Shown here in pieces: positions 26,147 to 34,490 of a stretch of 34,490 bases of DNA; the first letter of the stretch is position 1, and each line of letters begins with the position of its first letter. Origin of the DNA: an uncultured Oscillospiraceae bacterium. Lineage in GTDB: Bacteria; Bacillota; Clostridia; Oscillospirales; Oscillospiraceae. The notes under the pieces were generated by a model. It was not told where the DNA came from. It was given only the letters and a program-made list of their open reading frames with translations, and did not search any database. The position numbers and the translations under genes were made by a program. The DNA is taken from NCBI GenBank assembly GCA_947632695.1, contig CANRQC010000005.1, positions 1 to 34,490 of the forward strand, read 5' to 3'.

Positions 26147-27316
26147 ATGGCATCGGAGCGGACTCTGTATGCCAAAGAGGACCGCCGCCGGGTTTTCCCG
26201 GCGGGACAAAGCGTGGATTTTCCATTTTTGCTGCTGGTGCTGCTGCTCTTGATCGTGGGCTTGGTGATGCTCTATTCCGCCAGCTACGCCCAGAGCGAAT
26301 ACGACACCGGCTATGCTATTTCCACCCGGTATCTGCAAAAGCAGGCGGTCTGCGCCGGGCTGGGCCTGGCCGCTATGTGGGCCATGAGCCGGATCGACCC
26401 CAAGTTCTGGCTGAAAATGGCCTGGCCGCTGTATGGCGTCAGCATTGTGCTGCTGCTGTCGGTGCTGTTTTTCGGGGAGTCAGTGAACGGAGCAAGGCGC
26501 TGGATCAACATCGCCGGCCTCCAGTTTCAGCCATCGGAAGTGGCGAAATTCACCATGATCCTCCTCTTCGCCCGGCTGACCAAGCTCTTTGGGACCCAGG
26601 CGAAGCAGTTCCGCTATGGGGTCCTGGGCTTCGGCTGCGCGCTGCTGGGGATCTTGATCCCCCTGGCCCTGGAAAAGCACCTTTCCGCCATTATGCTCAT
26701 GGGCATGGTGGCGGTGGTGATGATGTTTGTGGCGGGCACCAGCCCCAAGTGGCTCCTGGCGGGGGCCGGGGCGGCGGCGCTGTTTGTGCTGGTCTACATC
26801 AGCTTCATGGGCTACGCCGGAGACCGGGTCTCCGCCTGGCTCCACCCGGAGCAGGACCCGGGAGACACCGGCTATCAAATTTTGCAATCCCTGTACGCCA
26901 TCGGCTCCGGAGGCCTGTTTGGGCTGGGGCTGGGGAAGAGCAGGCAGAAGTATCTGTACCTGCCGTTTCAGTACAATGACTATATCTTTGCCATTGCCTG
27001 CGAGGAGCTGGGGCTGGTGGGGGCGCTGCTGATCGCGGCCCTGTTTGCCGCCCTGATTTTGCGGGGCTATTGGATCGCCCTGCGGGCCCGGGACCGGTTT
27101 TCCACAGTCCTGGCGGCGGGACTGGTGACGCTGATCGCCGTCCAGGTGCTGCTCAACCTGGGGGTGGTCACCAACCTGCTGCCATCCACCGGTATTGCCC
27201 TGCCCTTCTTCTCCTATGGGGGGACGGCGCTGGCGGTGAACCTGGGGGAAATGGGCATTGTCCTGGCAGTTTCCCGGCAGCGGAATCAGCCTAAGGAACA
27301 GGAGGGGCAGCTATGA
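26147..27316 (+). CDS. ftsW: FtsW/SpoVE-like SEDS glycosyltransferase
   Basis: SEDS topology, GARRWINIAGLQFQPSE, PSTGIALPFFSYGG. Confidence 0.93.
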   Translation: MASERTLYAKEDRRRVFPAGQSVDFPFLLLVLLLLIVGLVMLYSASYAQSEYDTGYAISTRYLQKQAVCAGLGLAAMWAMSRIDPKFWLKMAWPLYGVSIVLLLSVLFFGESVNGARRWINIAGLQFQPSEVAKFTMILLFARLTKLFGTQAKQFRYGVLGFGCALLGILIPLALEKHLSAIMLMGMVAVVMMFVAGTSPKWLLAGAGAAALFVLVYISFMGYAGDRVSAWLHPEQDPGDTGYQILQSLYAIGSGGLFGLGLGKSRQKYLYLPFQYNDYIFAIACEELGLVGALLIAALFAALILRGYWIALRARDRFSTVLAAGLVTLIAVQVLLNLGVVTNLLPSTGIALPFFSYGGTALAVNLGEMGIVLAVSRQRNQPKEQEGQL

Positions 27317-28440
27317 ATCTGGTATTTACCTGCGGCGGTACGGCGGGGCACATCAACCCGGCCATCGCCGTGGCCAACACCTGGCGGGAGCGCCGGCCCC
27401 AGGATCAGATCCTTTTTATCGGCTCCAAAGACAATATGGAGGAGGAGCTGGTACCCAAGGCGGGGTACGAGATCGTCACCTTCCGGGACGCCTGCCTGGA
27501 GCGGGGCCTCTCCTTTGCGGCGCTGAAGTATAATGTCCAGGCTGTGGGTCGGATCGCCAAGGCGGTCTCCGGCTGCAAAAAGACCCTGAAGGAATTTGAC
27601 GCCGACATCGTGGTGGGCACCGGCGGCTACGCCAGCTTTCCCGCTCTGTATGCCGGGCACCTGCTGAAGATCCCCACCTGCGTCCATGAGAGCAACGCCC
27701 TGCCGGGCCTGACCACCAAGCTGGCCGCCGCCTTTGCCGACCGGGTGATGGTCTGCTTTCCCGAGAGCGTCAGCCGCTACCGGAACCCCAAAAAGGTGGA
27801 GGTGGTGGGCATGCCGGTGCGCCGGGAGTTTCTCTTCGGCAAAAAGGAGCAGGCCAAGAAGGAGCTGGGCCTGACGGGCCGCCCCGTGGTGGTCTCCGCC
27901 TTTGGAAGCCAGGGAGCCAAGGCCATGAATCTGGTTATCGGCGAGCTGTTCCGCCTGGAGCAGGATCAGGGATTTCCCTTCCACCACATCCACGCTGTGG
28001 GCAGCTACGGCTGGGAATGGATGCCGGATCATGTCCGGGCGCAGGGTGTGGACCTGACCCGGACTTCTGAGATCGATATGCGTCCGTACATCTATAATAT
28101 GCCCCAGGTAATGGCCGCTGCGGATGTGTATATCGGCCGGGCTGGGGCCTCTACCTGCAACGAGATCGCCGCCAGCGGGGTGCCCTGTATTTTGATCCCC
28201 TCGCCCAACGTGACCAATAATCACCAGGAGAACAACGCCCGGGTCCTGGCGGACGCCGGCGGCGCCGTGCTGCTTCCCGAGGAGGAATGCGACGCCAAGG
28301 GGCTGATGAGCCAGATCCTAAGCCTCCTGGGGGATGAAAAGCGCCGCCAGGCCATGACCGCCGCTCTTCAACGGCTGGCGGTGCCGGACTCGGCCCAAAG
28401 GATCTGCCGGATCATGGCGGAACTGACCGCCAAGGACTGA
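27313..28440 (+). CDS. murG: UDP-GlcNAc:lipid I N-acetylglucosaminyltransferase
   Basis: TCGGTAGHINPAIAVA, GRAGASTCNEIAASGVP; ATGA overlap with ftsW. Confidence 0.97.
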   Translation: MNLVFTCGGTAGHINPAIAVANTWRERRPQDQILFIGSKDNMEEELVPKAGYEIVTFRDACLERGLSFAALKYNVQAVGRIAKAVSGCKKTLKEFDADIVVGTGGYASFPALYAGHLLKIPTCVHESNALPGLTTKLAAAFADRVMVCFPESVSRYRNPKKVEVVGMPVRREFLFGKKEQAKKELGLTGRPVVVSAFGSQGAKAMNLVIGELFRLEQDQGFPFHHIHAVGSYGWEWMPDHVRAQGVDLTRTSEIDMRPYIYNMPQVMAAADVYIGRAGASTCNEIAASGVPCILIPSPNVTNNHQENNARVLADAGGAVLLPEEECDAKGLMSQILSLLGDEKRRQAMTAALQRLAVPDSAQRICRIMAELTAKD

Positions 28441-28459
28441 TACCAAAGGAGTATTCCAA

Positions 28460-29512
28460 ATGGAGCCAAGACAGAATAAACCCCGCTCCAACCAGCGAGG
28501 GAAAACCCAGGCGGCCAAACAGGGGAACCAGGCCAGCGCCCAAAGGCCCGCCTCCGGCGCTTCACGGCGGCGTTCCACATCCGGTTCCCGTTCCTCCGCC
28601 CCCGCCGGAAAGCGGGCCCCCGCCCGGACCTCCGACCGGGAGGCGGCAAGGAGAAAGACCCGGCGGCGGACCGCCGAGACCAAGCAGGATCCTCAGGCCC
28701 CCCGGGTGGTATACGTCCCGGCGGCCCCCTTCAGCCGGGGCAAGCTGCTGCTGCAGCTGACCACGGTGGTGGCGGTGGTGCTGGCTCTGACCTTCGGCGT
28801 GTCCATCTTCTTCCGGGTAAAGAACATCACGGTGGACGGCGCGGTGAAGTACAATGCCTGGGAGATCCAGCAGGCCTCCGGCATCAGGGAAGGGGACGGC
28901 CTGATGACCTTCGGCAGGACTGTCGCCTGCGGGAAAATAAAGTCCCTTCCCTATGTGGATACGGTTCGGATTGGTATAAAATTGCCGGATACGGTAAATA
29001 TTGTGATTACGGAGTTCGATGTCCTCTACGCCCTTCGGGATGAGAGCGGCGGTAGGTGGCTGATGAACGCCGACGGGAAGATCATTGACCAGGTGGACAG
29101 CGCCCAGGCGGCGGAGCACACCGAGGTGATCGGCGTCCGGCTGCTGCTTCCGGGCAAGGACCAGGAGGCCCAGGCCCTGGAGGACGCGCCGCCTGCCCAG
29201 GCCACCGGGGAGTCCGCGCCCCAGACGGTGCGGGCCAGCGACCGGCTTGCGGCGGTTCTGAGCATCGCCCAGTATCTGGAGAAGTATGGGGTCATCGGCC
29301 AGGTGGCCAGCATCGACGTGACGAATTTGGGCAGGATCGAGCTGCAATACGGCCAGCGGTTTTTGGTGCAGCTGGGGGACGCTACCCAGCTGGAATATAA
29401 GATCCGCTGCATGAAGTCCGCCATCGACGAAATGGAGGATTACGAGAGCGGAGAGCTGGATATCAGCTTCACCATCCGCCCGGACGAGATCATCTACACC
29501 CCTCAGAACTGA
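28460..29512 (+). CDS. ftsQ: FtsQ/DivIB-type POTRA cell division protein
   Basis: Long basic N-terminus, single TM, POTRA-like KNITVDGAVKYNAWEIQQASGI. Confidence 0.88.
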   Translation: MEPRQNKPRSNQRGKTQAAKQGNQASAQRPASGASRRRSTSGSRSSAPAGKRAPARTSDREAARRKTRRRTAETKQDPQAPRVVYVPAAPFSRGKLLLQLTTVVAVVLALTFGVSIFFRVKNITVDGAVKYNAWEIQQASGIREGDGLMTFGRTVACGKIKSLPYVDTVRIGIKLPDTVNIVITEFDVLYALRDESGGRWLMNADGKIIDQVDSAQAAEHTEVIGVRLLLPGKDQEAQALEDAPPAQATGESAPQTVRASDRLAAVLSIAQYLEKYGVIGQVASIDVTNLGRIELQYGQRFLVQLGDATQLEYKIRCMKSAIDEMEDYESGELDISFTIRPDEIIYTPQN

Positions 29513-29561
29513 AACACAACGGGTTTTTTTGTAAAAACTTCAAGAAAAATGAGAATATCTA

Positions 29562-29590
29562 TTGACCAAATTGGATTTTGGGGATAGAAT
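29562..29590 (+). promoter_or_regulatory. Promoter upstream of ftsZ
   Basis: TTGACC - 17 bp - TAGAAT. Confidence 0.6.
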
Positions 29591-29652
29591 ATAGAAGTAA
29601 GATTGCATTTCCTGGCAGGACCCCCTGCAAAATATACATAGGAGGAGAGCAT

Positions 29653-30732
29653 ATGTCTGAAAGTTTCCAGGAGCGCGTGGTAAAAATCAAGGTCATCGGC
29701 GTTGGCGGCGCTGGCAACAACGTCATTAACCGGATGATCGAAGCCGGTGTCACCGGCGTGGATTTTATCGTGGTGAACACGGATAAGCAGGACTTGAATA
29801 AGTCCATCTGTAAAAATAAGATCCAGATCGGTGAAAAGCTCACCGGCGGTATGGGCGCGGGCTCCAAGCCGGACGTGGGCAAGAAGTCCGCGGAGGAGAG
29901 CCGGGCGGCCATCGCCAAGGTTCTGGAGAATACGGACATGGTCTTTATCACCGCCGGTATGGGCGGCGGCACCGGAACCGGCGCGGCTCCTATCGTGGCG
30001 GACCTGGCCCACGAGGCCGGGATCCTCACCGTCGGCGTTGTGACCAAGCCCTTCCGCTTTGAGGGCGCCAACCGGATGCGCCAGGCTGAGCAGGGCATCG
30101 CCGAGCTGTCCGGCCGGGTGGATTCCCTCATCATCATCCCCAACGACCGGCTGAAATACGTCACCGATCAGAAGATCACCTTCGCCAACGCCTTCGGCAT
30201 CGCCGACGATGTGCTGAAGCAGGCCGTCACCTCCATTTCCGAACTGGTGGGCTTCTCGGACCGGGTCATTATCAACCTGGACTTTGCCGACGTGTCCGCC
30301 GTCATGAAGGATGCCGGTCGGGCCCACATGGGCGTGGGCGTCGCCACCGGACGGGAGAAGGCCGAGCAGGCCGCCCAGGCCGCCGTGGCCAGCCCCCTGC
30401 TGGAGACCTCCATCAACGGCGCTACCGGCGTGCTGGTGAACGTCACCGGCTCCTCCGAGCTGACCCTGGACGACGTGGAGACCGCCGCCGGCATCGTGCA
30501 GGAGGCCGCCAACCCCGACGCCAATATCATCTTCGGCGCGACCTGTGCGGATGATTTCGAGGATCAGATGCGGGTCACGGTCATTGCCACCGGCTTTGAG
30601 CAGGGCATGGAGAGCGTTCCCGTGGATGCGCCCAAGGCTGCCAAGGAGACTTCTGCCAACGGCGCCAAGCCCGCCCAGAAGACCGGGGACATCGGCGACA
30701 TCGACGAGATCTTGAAGCTGTTCAATCGCTGA
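29653..30732 (+). CDS. ftsZ: Cell division protein FtsZ
   Basis: IKVIGVGGAGNNVINRM, GMGGGTGTGAAP, conserved C-terminal peptide DIDEILKLFNR. Confidence 0.98.
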   Translation: MSESFQERVVKIKVIGVGGAGNNVINRMIEAGVTGVDFIVVNTDKQDLNKSICKNKIQIGEKLTGGMGAGSKPDVGKKSAEESRAAIAKVLENTDMVFITAGMGGGTGTGAAPIVADLAHEAGILTVGVVTKPFRFEGANRMRQAEQGIAELSGRVDSLIIIPNDRLKYVTDQKITFANAFGIADDVLKQAVTSISELVGFSDRVIINLDFADVSAVMKDAGRAHMGVGVATGREKAEQAAQAAVASPLLETSINGATGVLVNVTGSSELTLDDVETAAGIVQEAANPDANIIFGATCADDFEDQMRVTVIATGFEQGMESVPVDAPKAAKETSANGAKPAQKTGDIGDIDEILKLFNR

Positions 30733-30746
30733 GCCATCGGCAATAC

Positions 30747-30778
30747 GCATCCCGGGCGGAAGTCCGGGATGCTTTTTT
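30747..30778 (+). terminator. Rho-independent terminator after ftsZ
   Basis: GCATCCCGG-N8-CCGGGATGC-TTTTTT. Confidence 0.85.
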
Positions 30779-30790
30779 GGAGGAAGCGTC

Positions 30791-31540
30791 ATGAATTCCT
30801 ATCACGCCCTGGCATCCTGCTATGACCGGCTGACCTGGGATGTGGACTATCCGGCGGTGGCGGCCTTTTACCGGCGGCTGCTGGCCTTGGACGGCCTGAA
30901 ACCGAAGACTGCCCTGGACCTGGCCTGCGGCACCGGCAGCGTGGCCCTGCTCCTGGCTGACATGGGCCTGCGGGTAATCGGGGTGGATCAGTCCGAGGAA
31001 ATGCTCACCGAGGCGGCGCGGAAGGCCCAGGACCATCCTAATCCCCCCTATTTCGTCCGCCAGCGGCTCCAGGATCTCCATGTGCCCCGGGCGGCGGACC
31101 TGGCGGTGTGCGCCCTGGACAGCCTGGACTATTTGACAGACCCGGAGGACTGCCGCCGGGCCATCCGGCGGGTCTACAGGGCCCTGAATCCCGGCGGCTG
31201 CTTCCTGTTCGACGTGAATACCCCGGAAAAGCTCCGGGCCATGGACGGCCAGGTGTTTCTGGACGAGGACCAGGAGGTTTTCTGCGTCTGGCGGGGGGAG
31301 TTTGACGAAAAAACCAACATCTGTTCCTATGGAATGGACATTTTCCGCCGGGAGGGCCGCCTTTGGCGGCGGGATTTTGAAGAGCACCGGGAGTACGCCT
31401 ACACCCAGGCCCAGCTGACCACCTACCTCCGGGAGGCGGGGTTCCAAAGCATCCGAGTGTTCGGAGACCGGCGGCTGGAACCGCCGGGACCGGGGGAGCA
31501 GCGAATTTATTTTATGGCAAGGAAGGGAACCTTTCGATGA
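30791..31540 (+). CDS. Class I SAM-dependent methyltransferase
   Basis: ALDLACGTGSVALLLADMGLRVIGVDQSEEML. Confidence 0.85.
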   Translation: MNSYHALASCYDRLTWDVDYPAVAAFYRRLLALDGLKPKTALDLACGTGSVALLLADMGLRVIGVDQSEEMLTEAARKAQDHPNPPYFVRQRLQDLHVPRAADLAVCALDSLDYLTDPEDCRRAIRRVYRALNPGGCFLFDVNTPEKLRAMDGQVFLDEDQEVFCVWRGEFDEKTNICSYGMDIFRREGRLWRRDFEEHREYAYTQAQLTTYLREAGFQSIRVFGDRRLEPPGPGEQRIYFMARKGTFR

Positions 31541-32415
31541 AGGACTATATCGTGCGGGGCATCAGCCTGGACGGCTTTGTGAAGGCCACCGCCATCCGCT
31601 CCACGGACCTGGTGCGCCGGGGCGCGGAGATCCAAAAGACCGCTCCCAACGCTACAGCCGCCTTTGGGCGGGCGCTGACGGCGGCCTCGATGATGGGGAA
31701 CCTCCAGAAGGTGGAGAACGGCTCCATGACCCTGCAAATCAAGGGCGGCGGGCCCATCGGCACGATCCTGTGCGTCTCCGACGCCGTCGGAAACGTCCGG
31801 GGCTATGTGACGGAGCCCCGGGTCCCGCTGGTGGAGAAGTACCCGGGGAAGCTGGACGTGGGGGCCACCGTGGGCAAGGACGGGACCCTGACCGTGATCC
31901 GGGACCTGCAAATGAAGGAGCCCTATGTGGGCACCATCCCCCTGGTTTCCGGGGAGATCGGGGACGACGTTACCGCCTACTTCGCTCAGAGCGAGCAGGT
32001 GGCCACCGCCTGCGCCCTGGGGGTCCTGGTGGACCGAGATCACACGGTGAAAGACGCCGGAGGCTACCTCCTCCAGCTTCTTCCCGGGGCGCCGGAGGAG
32101 ACCATCCAGGCCCTGGAGCGGGGGATTCAACGCGCCGGGGCGGTCACCGCCATGCTGGAGGCGGGCATGACCCCGGAGGACATTCTGGGAGCCGTCTGCG
32201 GCGAGCTGGGGGTGGCGTTTTTGGAGACGACCCCCGTGTGTTACAAGTGCTATTGCTCCCGGGAGCGGGTCAGTGCGGCCCTGCTGAGCCTGGGCCGGGA
32301 GGAGCTGACCGAGATCGCGGGGGAGGGGAAGACCTTCCCGGTGGAGTGCCAATTCTGTGACACGGTGTACAGCTTTACCCCCTCGGACCTGCGGGAGCTG
32401 CTGGAGCGGGCGTAG
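31537..32415 (+). CDS. hslO: Hsp33 redox chaperone
   Basis: Cys motifs CYKCYC and CQFC; GTIPLVSGEIGDDVTAYFAQSEQ. Confidence 0.95.
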   Translation: MKDYIVRGISLDGFVKATAIRSTDLVRRGAEIQKTAPNATAAFGRALTAASMMGNLQKVENGSMTLQIKGGGPIGTILCVSDAVGNVRGYVTEPRVPLVEKYPGKLDVGATVGKDGTLTVIRDLQMKEPYVGTIPLVSGEIGDDVTAYFAQSEQVATACALGVLVDRDHTVKDAGGYLLQLLPGAPEETIQALERGIQRAGAVTAMLEAGMTPEDILGAVCGELGVAFLETTPVCYKCYCSRERVSAALLSLGREELTEIAGEGKTFPVECQFCDTVYSFTPSDLRELLERA

Positions 32416-32457
32416 AAAAATGCCGAAAAAACCGAGGGGCAAAATCGAAAAAAGTGC

Positions 32458-32486
32458 TTGACAAAAAGCCCTTGTCTGTGTATAAT
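32458..32486 (+). promoter_or_regulatory. Promoter of tRNA cluster
   Basis: TTGACA - 17 bp - TATAAT. Confidence 0.85.
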
Positions 32487-32526
32487 AAAACCCGTCGCTG
32501 AGAGGCTAACGCTTCCCGGCAGGTAG

Positions 32527-32602
32527 GGGAGCATAGCTCAGCTGGGAGAGCACATGCCTTACAAGCATGGGGTCACAGGTTCGAGCCCTGTTGTTCCCAC
32601 CA
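32527..32602 (+). tRNA. tRNA-Val (TAC)
   Basis: GGGAGCA acceptor, anticodon loop CTTACAA, GGTTCGA T-loop, CCA encoded. Confidence 0.95.
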
Positions 32603-32608
32603 TTATAC

Positions 32609-32685
32609 GGCCCGGTGGTGCAGTCGGTTAGCACGCCAGCCTGTCACGCTGGAGGTCGACGGTTCGAGTCCGTTCCGGGTCGCCA
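32609..32685 (+). tRNA. tRNA-Asp (GTC)
   Basis: GGCCCGG acceptor, anticodon GTC, CCA encoded. Confidence 0.95.
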
Positions 32686-32729
32686 ATTTTAATTTGCGTT
32701 GGTGCAGAGCTTTTCAGCTCTGCCCATAT

Positions 32730-32805
32730 GCCTCTGTAGCTCAGTAGGTAGAGCAGGGGACTGAAAATCCCCGTGTCGTTGGTTCGATTCCGACCGGAGG
32801 CACCA
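32730..32805 (+). tRNA. tRNA-Phe (GAA)
   Basis: GCCTCTG/CGGAGGC acceptor, anticodon GAA, CCA encoded. Confidence 0.95.
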
Positions 32806-32809
32806 AAAC

Positions 32810-32885
32810 GCGGGTGTAGCTCATCCGGTAGAGCGCCACCTTGCCAAGGTGGAGGTAGCGAGTTCGAGCCTCGTCACCCGCTCCA
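32810..32885 (+). tRNA. tRNA-Gly (GCC)
   Basis: GCGGGTG/CACCCGC acceptor, anticodon GCC, CCA encoded. Confidence 0.95.
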
Positions 32886-32936
32886 ACAAAGGGCGACGGG
32901 GAACCAGCAGGTTCCCCGTTACATCTAATAAAAAAT

Positions 32937-33011
32937 GGTACCGTGGCCAAGTGGTAAGGCAAAGGTCTGCAAAACCTTCATTCCCCAGTTCAAATCTGGG
33001 CGGTACCTCCA
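32937..33011 (+). tRNA. tRNA-Cys (GCA)
   Basis: GGTACCG/CGGTACC acceptor, anticodon GCA, CCA encoded. Confidence 0.95.
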
Positions 33012-33182
33012 TCTAGAGACAATAAAAAAGATATTGTCCCGAAAAGCCTTGCGCCGCAAGGCTTTTCGGCGCTTAATGGGGCGAAATTTCGGCATTCAAA
33101 ACCGTAGATATAAAATGCGTTTTTTTCGCTTTTTGTGGACTTGAACCCTCGTGGAAGCCGAATATCACAATAATTAAGATCA

Positions 33183-33219
33183 GCAGGCAGGAAAAATCCC
33201 GCCTGCTTTTCGTTTTTTC
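33183..33219 (+). terminator. Rho-independent terminator downstream of tRNA region
   Basis: GCAGGC...GCCTGC stem followed by TTTTCGTTTTTT. Confidence 0.7.
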
Positions 33220-33286
33220 AGAGCCAATCGTTTTTTCAAATGAAGTGCCCCCAAAAAGTTAGACAATAATATGAAGTAAAAACTGT

Positions 33287-34036
33287 TCAAGCTACCGAGA
33301 GGGCTTGCTGTCTATGAATTGCGGGCGGCAAGCCCTTTAACTTTGTCTTGATACGGCGGTTGTTGTAGTAATCCAAATATTCAATCAGTTCTTGCTTGAA
33401 ATGTTCCATAGAGCGAAACTCCTGCAAATATAGCAATTCGCTCTTGAGTAATCCGAAGAAGTTTTCCATAACGGCGTTGTCAAGACAATTCCCCTTGCGG
33501 CTCATACTCTGCCGAATGCCTTTTTCCCGGAGCATCCGCTGGTACTGCCTGTGCTGGTATTGCCAGCCTTGATCCGAGTGCAGGATCAAATTTGTTCCAT
33601 TGGGAATCTTCGCGAAAGCCTTGTTCAGCATAGAAGTCACCATGCTCAGCACCGGACGGTCTGAGATCGTATAGCTGACCAAGTCGCTGCTGCACAAATC
33701 AAGGATCGGTGACAAATAGAGTTTTTCTCCAAACAGACTGAACTCTGTTACATCCGTGACCCACTTCTGGTTTGGCTTGTCCGCGTGAAAATCCCGACGC
33801 AGCAGATTCGGCGCGATTTTTCCCACTTCACCTTTGTAGGAGCGATATTTCTTCATCCGAACCCGGCAAGTCAAACCCAGTTCTTTCATAAGTCGTTGGA
33901 CAGTCTTGTGATTCAGAGGCAAATTTCGGTTGCGCAGCTCCGCTGTGACGCGGCGATAACCGTATCTGCCCTTGTTTTCGTAGTAGATCGCTGTAATTTC
34001 TTCCTTCACTGACTCGTACTTGTCTGCACGCTTCAT
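33287..34036 (-). CDS. IS3-family transposase OrfB (DDE integrase); product probably OrfAB by -1 frameshift
   Basis: WVTDVTEFSL, LHSDQGWQYQH, NCLDNAVMENFFGLLKSE. Confidence 0.95.
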   Translation of the reverse strand: MKRADKYESVKEEITAIYYENKGRYGYRRVTAELRNRNLPLNHKTVQRLMKELGLTCRVRMKKYRSYKGEVGKIAPNLLRRDFHADKPNQKWVTDVTEFSLFGEKLYLSPILDLCSSDLVSYTISDRPVLSMVTSMLNKAFAKIPNGTNLILHSDQGWQYQHRQYQRMLREKGIRQSMSRKGNCLDNAVMENFFGLLKSELLYLQEFRSMEHFKQELIEYLDYYNNRRIKTKLKGLPPAIHRQQALSVA

Positions 34037-34125
34037 CCGTTTCAGATGATAGTAGAAGGTCGCACGGGGCAGCTGAGCGACGGAAAGAAGAATCGCCAGA
34101 GAATGTTTGTGCCTCAGCTTCTGTA

Positions 34126-34479
34126 CTACCAGCGTTTTTTGTGCTGGCGTCGCTCGTCCTCTAAAACCAAGGCTCGCAAATTTTTTAGGTAATCATTCTC
34201 CGCGCGCAGCCGCTGAACCTCGGCCAGCAGATCCTCTTCCACCTCCTTTGGCAGCTGCTTTGGTGGACGGCCTGTGCTTTTCCGTCCCCGCCGTTCGACG
34301 GCAAAGCCTTCCGGACCTTCTTCCAGATAGATTCGTTCCCATGACTTGATCTGGTCTCTGCTGTTTACCTCAAACCGACGGCATGTTTCATGATAGCTGA
34401 GCCGCTCCTGCCGCATCGTCTCGATCACCAGCTTCTTAAATTCCGGCGTGTATCGTTTATTCGGTACTCCTTTTGGCAT
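34126..34479 (-). CDS. IS3-family transposase OrfA (HTH, leucine-zipper-like)
   Basis: YTPEFKKLVIETM...LLAEVQRLRAENDYLKNLRALVLE. Confidence 0.92.
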   Translation of the reverse strand: MPKGVPNKRYTPEFKKLVIETMRQERLSYHETCRRFEVNSRDQIKSWERIYLEEGPEGFAVERRGRKSTGRPPKQLPKEVEEDLLAEVQRLRAENDYLKNLRALVLEDERRQHKKRW

Positions 34480-34490
34480 TATAAATCACC

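Larger units (their letters stand above)
33241..34490 (-). mobile_element. IS3-family (IS150-like) insertion sequence, right end beyond the window
   Basis: Terminal TGAAGTGCCCCCAAAAAGTTAGACAAT, orfA plus orfB with DDE motifs. Confidence 0.9.

Overview
Chromosomal window from a GC-rich, probably sporulating Firmicute. Oscillospiraceae/Clostridiales affiliation is an inference from SpmA/SpmB, the CD1247-like protein, dcw gene order and codon use. Left part: ABC transporter operon with a transglutaminase-like protein, CD1247-like acidic protein, EF-P, M24 aminopeptidase, YqeG phosphatase. About 7.0-13.6 kb is an accessory/intergenic-rich region: three dispersed copies of a ~265 bp structured repeat, a secreted wall-protein candidate with a long structured leader, a Phd/ParE-like type II TA pair, spmAB, and what I regard as the main discovery, a family of tiny convergent type I toxin-antitoxin-like loci. 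One is complete at 7324-7719, a second is complete at 11517-11924, and a tandem toxin-truncated copy lies at 11192-11467. They encode 31-33 aa single-TM peptides (MDLxxxLANxCTII[DE]FI...) that fall below the ORF-track cutoff, facing short terminator-ended antisense RNAs. In each complete locus both transcripts begin with the same locus-specific sequence, which gives 5'-3' complementarity in a full-length toxin mRNA. That sequence changes in both places together between loci. Right part: rsmI, TrmN6-like methyltransferase, a small 2[4Fe-4S] ferredoxin missed by the ORF track, ClpC-like ATPase, a dcw cluster (mraZ-rsmH-ftsL-PBP-murE-murF-mraY-ftsW-murG-ftsQ-ftsZ, with no murD) with four tandem MraZ-box-like repeats, hslO, five tRNAs and an IS3-family element running off the right edge. 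All calls are by eye; no searches were run.
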